The notes beneath the pieces are model-generated. The model saw nothing but the letters and a program-made list of their open reading frames with translations. It did no database searches and was not told the origin of the DNA. Shown in pieces: positions 7,572-15,568 of a DNA stretch of 15,568 nucleotides (its first letter is position 1; each line of letters opens with the position of its first letter). The stretch comes from Vicinamibacteria bacterium (lineage in GTDB: Bacteria; Acidobacteriota; Vicinamibacteria; Fen-336; JAGNNV01): assembly GCA_016650185.1 (NCBI GenBank), contig JAENWE010000131.1, positions 1 through 15,568 on the forward strand, in the 5' to 3' direction. The position numbers and the translations under genes are program-made.

Positions 7572-7759
7572 GCGCCCAACTGCTTTCTGGTGAGTCGAAC
7601 GAGACGCGGCAGTCCATAGGCCGCGCAGCCCAGATACACCAGGGCGTTCGCGGCCACCAGGGGGTCGAAACCGTGCCGGAAGAGAATGATCGATGAGGCG
7701 CCGCCCATGAACAGGCCGCAGGCCACCACGAAACCCCATAAGAGGTACGCCATGAACAT
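7568..7759 (-). CDS. Small two-helix membrane protein
   Basis: A 63-residue protein starting MFMAYLLWGFVVACG with one hydrophobic helix at about 3-26 (with GGASS at its end) and a second at about 36-52 (LVAANALVYLGCAAYGL). The tail is basic (RLVRLTRKQ), consistent with a cytoplasmic C-terminus. The ATG at 7757-7759 is preceded by AGAGGAA at about ten bases; a longer frame starting at a TTG within that ribosome site would add eight polar residues and is less likely. It is not a family I recognise. Its stop overlaps the start of the four-helix protein, so the two are almost certainly one translational unit and may form a complex. A plausible promoter lies upstream, divergent from secA. Confidence 0.65.
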   Translation of the reverse strand: MFMAYLLWGFVVACGLFMGGASSIILFRHGFDPLVAANALVYLGCAAYGLPRLVRLTRKQLGA

Positions 7760-7814
7760 ATGGGTGGTCTTCCTCTCTCGCAAAAAGGGGTCTGGAACTG
7801 CGGATCGCGGGCGG

Positions 7815-7843
7815 AGTCTATCGCGGGGGGCTTAGCGTGTGAA
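7815..7843 (-). promoter_or_regulatory. Candidate sigma70-type promoter for the membrane-protein pair
   Basis: On the minus strand TTCACA (7843-7838, five of six matches to TTGACA) is followed after exactly 17 bases by TAGACT (7820-7815, four of six to TATAAT). Transcription would start near 7808, giving a leader of about 48 bases with the AGAGGAA ribosome site. Position, spacing and direction fit. In a GC-rich genome with an unknown sigma factor consensus this is only a reasonable candidate. Confidence 0.35.
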
Positions 7844-7865
7844 GACCTTAGAATGCACGTACTAA

Positions 7866-11054
<3,189 letters not shown>

Positions 11055-11064
11055 CCACCAGGGA

Positions 11065-12531
11065 ATGAATCGCCTCGACTCGAGAATCAGCGAAGGCCTC
11101 ACCTTCGACGACATCGTCCTCGTCCCGCAGTATTCCGAGTGCCTGCCCGCGGAGGTCGAGGTGATCACACGTCTGACCAAGGGGATCGTCCTCAACATTC
11201 CCATCGTTTCCGCCGCCATGGACACGGTGACCGAGGCCCCCCTGGCCATCGCTCTGGCTCAAGAAGGCGGCATCGGGTTCATCCACAAGAACCTCTCCAT
11301 TGATGTGCAGGCCGGCGAGGTAGACAAGGTGAAGCGGTCTGAAGCCGGCATGATCGTCGATCCCGTGACGGTTTCGCCCGAGGCGCCGGTCTCCGATGCG
11401 CTGGCCCTGATGGCCAGGTTCCGGATCAGCGGCGTTCCCGTAACCAACGGGGGCAAGCTGGTCGGCATCCTGACCAACCGCGATCTCCGATTCGAGACGC
11501 GGACCACCCTGCGCGTGGCCGAACTGATGACCCGCGATCCTCTGATCACGGTTCGAGTCGGCGCCACCCTCGAGGAAGCCCAGGAGTTGCTGCACCGGCA
11601 CAAGGTTGAGAAAGTCCTGGTGGTCGATGAAGCCAACAACCTGCGCGGCCTCATTACGGTCAAGGACATTCAAAAGCGCCTCAAGTACCCCAATGCCTGC
11701 AAGGACTCAGCCGGTCGCCTGCGAGTGGGAGGTGCGGTGGGCATCGCCGCCGACACTTTGGACCGGGTACGCGCGCTGGTCGATGCCAAGGTGGATCTGG
11801 TGGCCATAGACACCGCCCACGGCCACACCAAGGCGGTCATCGACATGGTGGCTCGGGTCAAGAACGCGTATCCGGACCTTGAAGTCGTGGCCGGGAACGT
11901 CGGGACCCGGGAGGGCGCCAAGGACCTGGTCTCGGCCGGCGTCTCCGCGGTGAAGGTTGGCATGGGTCCAGGTTCCATCTGCACGACACGGATCGTTTCC
12001 GGGGCCGGGATGCCACAGGTGACCGCGATCGCCGAAGTCGTCGAGGTCTGCAGCGAGGTCCTTGTCCCGGTCATCGCCGACGGCGGCATCAAGTTTTCCG
12101 GCGACATCACCAAGGCCTTGGCCGTGGGCGCCGACTCCGTGATGATCGGTTCACTTTTCGCCGGGGCAGAGGAGAGCCCGGGAGAAGTGATTCTGCGGCA
12201 GGGACGAAGCTTCAAGACCTACCGCGGTATGGGGTCTCTGGGAGCCATGAAAGACGGGTCCAAGGATCGTTACTTCCAGTCGGAGAGCGCGCCCCAGAAA
12301 CTGGTGCCTGAGGGCGTCGAGGGCATCGTCCCCTACCGCGGCCAACTCTCGACCATCGTGCAGCAATTGGTCGGCGGCGTGCGAGCGGGAATGGGGTACT
12401 GCGGCGTGAAGTCCATCAGAGAACTCCAGACCAAGACCAGGTTCACGCGCATCTCCGCAGCGGGGCTGAGGGAAAGCCACGTTCACGATGTCCTGATCAC
12501 CAAGGAAGCGCCCAACTATCGAGTGGAGTGA
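11065..12531 (+). CDS. guaB: Inosine-5'-monophosphate dehydrogenase
   Basis: GuaB oxidises IMP to XMP with NAD+, the rate-limiting step of guanine nucleotide synthesis in the cytoplasm. The 488 residues equal the E. coli length. The N-terminus reads LTFDDIVLVPQYSE; two CBS domains occupy about 96-146 and 154-206, inserted in the TIM barrel. The catalytic loop is GPGSICTTRIVSGAGMPQ with the nucleophile C306; ADGGIKFSGD binds the IMP phosphate, and YRGMGSLGAM plus the flap segment EGIVPYRG follow. All features of an active enzyme are intact. CBS domains often bind ATP or (p)ppGpp-type ligands in this family and may tune activity; nothing in the sequence shows which applies here. The ATG follows an AGGGA that is very close (one base apart or less), and the secA stop lies ten bases upstream, so translation is probably coupled to secA. 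The lipoprotein gene starts one base after the stop codon. Confidence 0.97.
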   Translation: MNRLDSRISEGLTFDDIVLVPQYSECLPAEVEVITRLTKGIVLNIPIVSAAMDTVTEAPLAIALAQEGGIGFIHKNLSIDVQAGEVDKVKRSEAGMIVDPVTVSPEAPVSDALALMARFRISGVPVTNGGKLVGILTNRDLRFETRTTLRVAELMTRDPLITVRVGATLEEAQELLHRHKVEKVLVVDEANNLRGLITVKDIQKRLKYPNACKDSAGRLRVGGAVGIAADTLDRVRALVDAKVDLVAIDTAHGHTKAVIDMVARVKNAYPDLEVVAGNVGTREGAKDLVSAGVSAVKVGMGPGSICTTRIVSGAGMPQVTAIAEVVEVCSEVLVPVIADGGIKFSGDITKALAVGADSVMIGSLFAGAEESPGEVILRQGRSFKTYRGMGSLGAMKDGSKDRYFQSESAPQKLVPEGVEGIVPYRGQLSTIVQQLVGGVRAGMGYCGVKSIRELQTKTRFTRISAAGLRESHVHDVLITKEAPNYRVE

Positions 12532-12532
12532 T

Positions 12533-13513
12533 ATGAAAATCATCGGCCGGGCCCGAAGGGTCAGAATCCGTCCTTGGTCGCTGATCGCTTTGGTCGTGGC
12601 CCTTGCCGGCTGTCGGGCTCCCGACCCGCTGTTGTCGTTTCTGGACAACGAGTCGAGCCTCTCCTTCACTCATCCGCCCCGCTGGAGCGTCGGCTTTGCC
12701 GAGCAGAACGGACTGCGTTATCGCTACCTGACCGCCCCCAAGGTCGAGAATGACGCCGAGGCCCTGTCGGTCACCCTCAATGCGCCCGTCAAGGCGGACT
12801 CAGCCGATCTGGCGGCCCAGCCCTACCTCACCGGCGCGACCGACGTGGTGAGGGCTCCCGGCGCGCCAGGCGCCAACGAATGGTCGTTCCGCGACTCCAG
12901 CGGTATGTCCTCGCGACTGCGGATCAAGTCGGCAGCAGGCGGTCTCTTCTTCGGGGCTTGGGCCCGCGGCTCCGAGGCAGCCATGAAACACTACTCAGGC
13001 CGACTCGACGTCGTGTTCGCTTCGTTGTCCGTGGAAACGCCCGCGGATTGGCCCGAAGAACTCTTCGGCGGAATGGCGGTGCGTGTGCCGCCGGGCTGGA
13101 GTCAGGGGAGCCGCCTGAAGAACGCCACCAACGCCATGATGCAGTTCAAATCCCTGCCCTTGGCCGTCGAGAAGGGCGCCGACACGATCCACGGCTTCAT
13201 CACGCTCTCAAAAGAGCCCGTGCCAGCCCCCGGAAACCTCGATGCCCTAAGAAGGATGCTGAAGGATCGGGGGTCGGACACGGTTGTCGTGCTGGAGCAT
13301 CGGCCCTGGAAGCCCTCCGGCGGCGCAGGCGAGGCCGATGGGGACGCGGACTACCTGCGAAGTGGCACCACTCTCACGGCCACTCGCTCTCGGCGTTGGA
13401 TCACGGTCAAAAACCACGTGGGCCTGATCTTCGCTTGTGAAGCCCGTGCTGACGCCTTCGACCGTCTTGAGCCGTGGTGCGAGAGGATGGCGGGCACAGT
13501 CCGGCTCGAATAG
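12533..13513 (+). CDS. Putative lipoprotein of unknown function
   Basis: A 326-residue protein with a basic n-region (KIIGRARRVRIR), a hydrophobic core and the lipobox LAGC, giving lipidated C27 after signal peptidase II cleavage. The mature part reads like a soluble beta-rich domain with two similar openings: SLSFTHPPRWSVGF (about 42-55) and GGMAVRVPPGWSQGS (about 180-194), both with a PP-W motif, which suggests an internal duplication of a fold such as the PsbP/Mog1 type used by some lipoproteins. I do not recognise a specific family and claim no function. Two late cysteines (in FACEARAD and EPWCERM) might form a disulfide. GGAG lies just before the ATG, and the guaB stop ends one base before it, so it belongs to the secA-guaB transcript. 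It converges with the cupredoxin-like gene, 27 bases from stop to stop. Confidence 0.8.
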   Translation: MKIIGRARRVRIRPWSLIALVVALAGCRAPDPLLSFLDNESSLSFTHPPRWSVGFAEQNGLRYRYLTAPKVENDAEALSVTLNAPVKADSADLAAQPYLTGATDVVRAPGAPGANEWSFRDSSGMSSRLRIKSAAGGLFFGAWARGSEAAMKHYSGRLDVVFASLSVETPADWPEELFGGMAVRVPPGWSQGSRLKNATNAMMQFKSLPLAVEKGADTIHGFITLSKEPVPAPGNLDALRRMLKDRGSDTVVVLEHRPWKPSGGAGEADGDADYLRSGTTLTATRSRRWITVKNHVGLIFACEARADAFDRLEPWCERMAGTVRLE

Positions 13514-13540
13514 CTTGCCCCCTGGGCCTTGGTGCGCTGT

Positions 13541-13927
13541 CTACCGCGGCGTCACCACGATCACGCCCACCTCAGCCGTACCCGACCCTTCCGCACAGCA
13601 AAGGAACGGAAACTCGCCCGCCCGTTCAAAGACCACATCCACTTCCAGGGGATGGGAGGCCCGGATCCGCTTTTCAACGTCCAGGGCCGGAATGGCGAAA
13701 CAGTGGTCTCCCTCGCGGGACGTCACCACGAAGTGGACGGTCCCGAGCGGCACCGGAACTCGCTTGGGCACAAAGCCCGAAGAGTCCACGCTGAGGCGGA
13801 TGGTGTAAGCCTGACTTGCGATCGCCGGGCTGGCCCAAAGGGAGTGACCCATCAGCATTGCGGCCGCCACCAAAAAGCACGAGACGATCCGAAGATCGCC
13901 TCGTGGATACGGCGGGGAGTGGATCAC
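13541..13927 (-). CDS. Secreted cupredoxin-like protein with incomplete copper site
   Basis: A 128-residue protein starting with GTG (13925-13927). A signal peptide with R9 and R13 and a hydrophobic run VSCFLVAAAMLMG leads to a likely cleavage after about residue 38 (SPAIAS). The mature part has the cupredoxin plan: a strand with FVPKRVPVPLGTVHFVVTS, then GDHCFAIPALDVEKRI with H75 as a possible first copper ligand, a hairpin ending VVFERAGEFPFLCC (C110, C111), then VGVIVVTPR. In functional type 1 or CuA-like proteins the C-terminal loop has Cys, a second Cys or Ser, His and Met; here the loop is C-C-A-E-G-S-G-T-A-E-V and lacks that His and Met. Copper binding may thus be altered or lost. A GGAGGG lies 15 bases before the GTG, inside the end of pnp, whose stop is nine bases upstream, so it is probably expressed with pnp. 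Confidence 0.75.
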   Translation of the reverse strand: MIHSPPYPRGDLRIVSCFLVAAAMLMGHSLWASPAIASQAYTIRLSVDSSGFVPKRVPVPLGTVHFVVTSREGDHCFAIPALDVEKRIRASHPLEVDVVFERAGEFPFLCCAEGSGTAEVGVIVVTPR

Positions 13928-13936
13928 CCAGAGAGG

Positions 13937-15568
13937 TTAACGCCCTCCGCGGTTTCCTCCGAAACCGCCGCCTCGGCCACCGCCGCCCCCGCCTCGGGGT
14001 CGATCGCCCCGACCACGGTCGCCCCCGCCTTCACGCCGAGGCGGACGGTCGCTGCTTCCTTCGGGCGGCGCCACCATTCCCTCGGGCAGCGGAATCAGCG
14101 CCTTCTTCGAGAGGCGGACCTTGCCCATCGGATCGATGGTCAGAACCTTGACGATGACCTCCTCGCCCTCCTTCAGAACATCGCGAACTTCGTTGACCCG
14201 CTCGTGCGAAATCTCGGAGACATGCAGCAGGCCATCGGTTCCCGGCATGATTTCGACGAAGGCGCCGAAATCGACGATTCGGACCACCTTGCCCACATAG
14301 GTCTTGCCGAGTTCGACCGAGGCGGTAAGTTCCTCGATGATAGCCACTGCCTGCTGAGCGGCCTGAAGGTCGGTCGAGGCGATGAGCACGCGACCGTCAT
14401 CCTCGATATCGATTTTGCAGCCCGTCCGCTCGGTGATCGAACGGATCATCTTGCCGCCAGGTCCGATGACGTCTCGGATCTTGTCGACCGAGATCATGAC
14501 CGTGATGATTCGAGGCGCGTACACGCTCATCTCGGAGCGATGCGTGGCCAGGGTCTCGGCCATCTTGCCCAGGATGTGGAGGCGGCCTTCCTTGGCCTGG
14601 GCCAGGGCCTTCGCCATCAGATCGGCGTCCAGACCATCGATCTTGATGTCCATCTGAAGGGCGGTCAGTCCCTTCGCGGTGCCCGCGACCTTGAAGTCCA
14701 TGTCGCCGTAGTGATCTTCCTCACCGGCGATGTCGCTCAAAACCACCGACTTCTGACCGTCTGAGACCAGTCCCATGGCAACACCGGCCACCGCAGCTTT
14801 CAGAGGGACTCCGGCATCCATCATGGACAGGGTCCCGCCGCAGATCGAGGCCATCGACGAGGACCCGTTTGATTCAAGGATGTCCGAGACGATGCGGATG
14901 GTGTAAGGAAAATCGTCTTCCGACGGCAGCACCTCGCGGAGCGCTCGCTCGGCCAGAGCGCCGTGGCCGATTTCCCGCCGTCCGGGGCCGCGGTTGGGCC
15001 TGACCTCACCGACCGAGAAGGACGGGAAGTTGTAGTGAAGCATGAAGCGGTTCTTGCGCTCGGGTTCTTGAACCCGGTCGATGATCTGCGCGTCGGCGCT
15101 GGTTCCCAGGGTGGCGGTGACCAGAGCCTGCGTCTCGCCGCGGGTGAACAGAGCCGACCCGTGGGTCCGTGGAAGAACGGTGACTTCGGAATTGATTGGA
15201 CGGATTTCGTCGAAGCGTCGACCGTCGAGCCGGCGCCCGCGCTCCAGGATCTCCCGGCGAAGAATGTGCTCGCGCAGCGAGTCGTAGACCGTCCCGACCA
15301 GCGCCTTCTTGGCCGCCTGATCCTCGGGAATCGAGGCCACGTAGGCCTTCTTCACCGCGTCCATCTTCGCGTACATCTCCAGCTTGTCGCGCTTCTGCAT
15401 GGCCTCGTAGAGAGCGGGCTCGAGGGCGCTCGCGATCTCATGGGCCAGGCCTTGATCGATTTCCTTCTTGACCGCCTGCCGCTTGGGCTTGCCGATCTCG
15501 GCCATCATCTGGCGCTGAACCGCGCAGATCTGCTTGACCGCCTCCTGTCCGGCCACGAGGGCCTGAAC
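13937..15568 (-). CDS. pnp: Polyribonucleotide nucleotidyltransferase (PNPase), start beyond window
   Basis: PNPase degrades RNA 3' to 5' using phosphate and is a core of the degradosome. The 543 residues present lack about the first 170-200, including most of the first RNase PH domain. Present are the all-helical linker, the second RNase PH domain with FTRGETQALVTATLG and SNGSSSMASICGGTLSMMDAGVPL, the active-site acidic block GEEDHYGDMDFKVAG, the KH domain (IRDVIGPGGKMIRSITE) and the S1 domain (GKVVRIVDFGAFVEIMPGTDGLLH). The C-terminus ends in a tail of roughly 37 residues, mostly Arg and Gly with some Pro, Asp and Glu (codons at 13940-14050), longer and more RGG-like than in E. coli. Sequence continues to the right edge in frame, so no start is given. 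The cupredoxin-like gene follows nine bases downstream. Confidence 0.96.
   Translation of the reverse strand, partial: VQALVAGQEAVKQICAVQRQMMAEIGKPKRQAVKKEIDQGLAHEIASALEPALYEAMQKRDKLEMYAKMDAVKKAYVASIPEDQAAKKALVGTVYDSLREHILRREILERGRRLDGRRFDEIRPINSEVTVLPRTHGSALFTRGETQALVTATLGTSADAQIIDRVQEPERKNRFMLHYNFPSFSVGEVRPNRGPGRREIGHGALAERALREVLPSEDDFPYTIRIVSDILESNGSSSMASICGGTLSMMDAGVPLKAAVAGVAMGLVSDGQKSVVLSDIAGEEDHYGDMDFKVAGTAKGLTALQMDIKIDGLDADLMAKALAQAKEGRLHILGKMAETLATHRSEMSVYAPRIITVMISVDKIRDVIGPGGKMIRSITERTGCKIDIEDDGRVLIASTDLQAAQQAVAIIEELTASVELGKTYVGKVVRIVDFGAFVEIMPGTDGLLHVSEISHERVNEVRDVLKEGEEVIVKVLTIDPMGKVRLSKKALIPLPEGMVAPPEGSSDRPPRREGGGDRGRGDRPRGGGGGGRGGGFGGNRGGR

Noticed and set aside
7572..7739. N-terminal extension of the four-helix membrane protein
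   Set aside because: It overlaps the small two-helix gene in another frame and reads as Arg/Pro-rich nonsense; the membrane segments start after the TTG at 7569-7571.
13514..13540. Terminator between the convergent lipoprotein and cupredoxin-like genes
   Set aside because: Only 27 bases, with no convincing stem or T tract.
13529..14764. 411-codon plus-strand open frame opposite the cupredoxin-like gene and pnp
   Set aside because: pnp on the other strand is unmistakable; the plus frame has no domain and is rich in His, Arg and Asp.

Overview
This is a gene-dense, high-GC bacterial chromosome window with thirteen protein genes (two cut by the window edges) and no gene-free stretch above about 150 bases. 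No tRNA, rRNA, CRISPR array, insertion sequence or phage gene was seen. The housekeeping set (secA, guaB, pnp, a YifB/ComM ATPase, MltD and M23 murein enzymes) together with a lipoprotein points to a diderm, Gram-negative-type organism. High GC, a SecA with a much enlarged second nucleotide-binding domain and a PNPase with an Arg/Gly-rich tail would fit a deep lineage such as Acidobacteriota, a former deltaproteobacterial group or another environmental phylum, but the sequence alone does not fix the phylum.

Layout. Minus strand, 1-1035: the N-terminus of a flavin-containing monooxygenase and, upstream of it, a class I SAM methyltransferase. A short divergent region carrying a tandem 14-bp repeat (1036-1064) separates these from a plus-strand run (1128-6994): a CoA-acylating aldehyde dehydrogenase, an MltD-type lytic transglycosylase, a YifB/ComM-type AAA+ ATPase and a membrane-anchored M23 peptidase. 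A minus-strand pair of small integral membrane proteins (7047-7759) is divergent from secA. secA (7866), guaB (11065) and a lipoprotein (12533) form a tight plus-strand operon. They converge on a minus-strand pair, pnp (entering from the right edge) followed by a small secreted cupredoxin-like protein.

How the genes relate. Four of the products serve or cross the envelope: SecA exports proteins, MltD and the M23 enzyme remodel murein, and the lipoprotein and cupredoxin-like protein carry export signals. The rest is central metabolism and nucleic-acid housekeeping (GuaB, PNPase, YifB) plus an oxidative/aldehyde group at the left end. No complete new system was found. The most unusual points are an extra stretch of about 125 residues in SecA, a cupredoxin that seems to have lost most of its copper ligands, the compact membrane-protein pair ending in CPHC, and a C-terminal tail with a TPAARD motif on the acylating aldehyde dehydrogenase.
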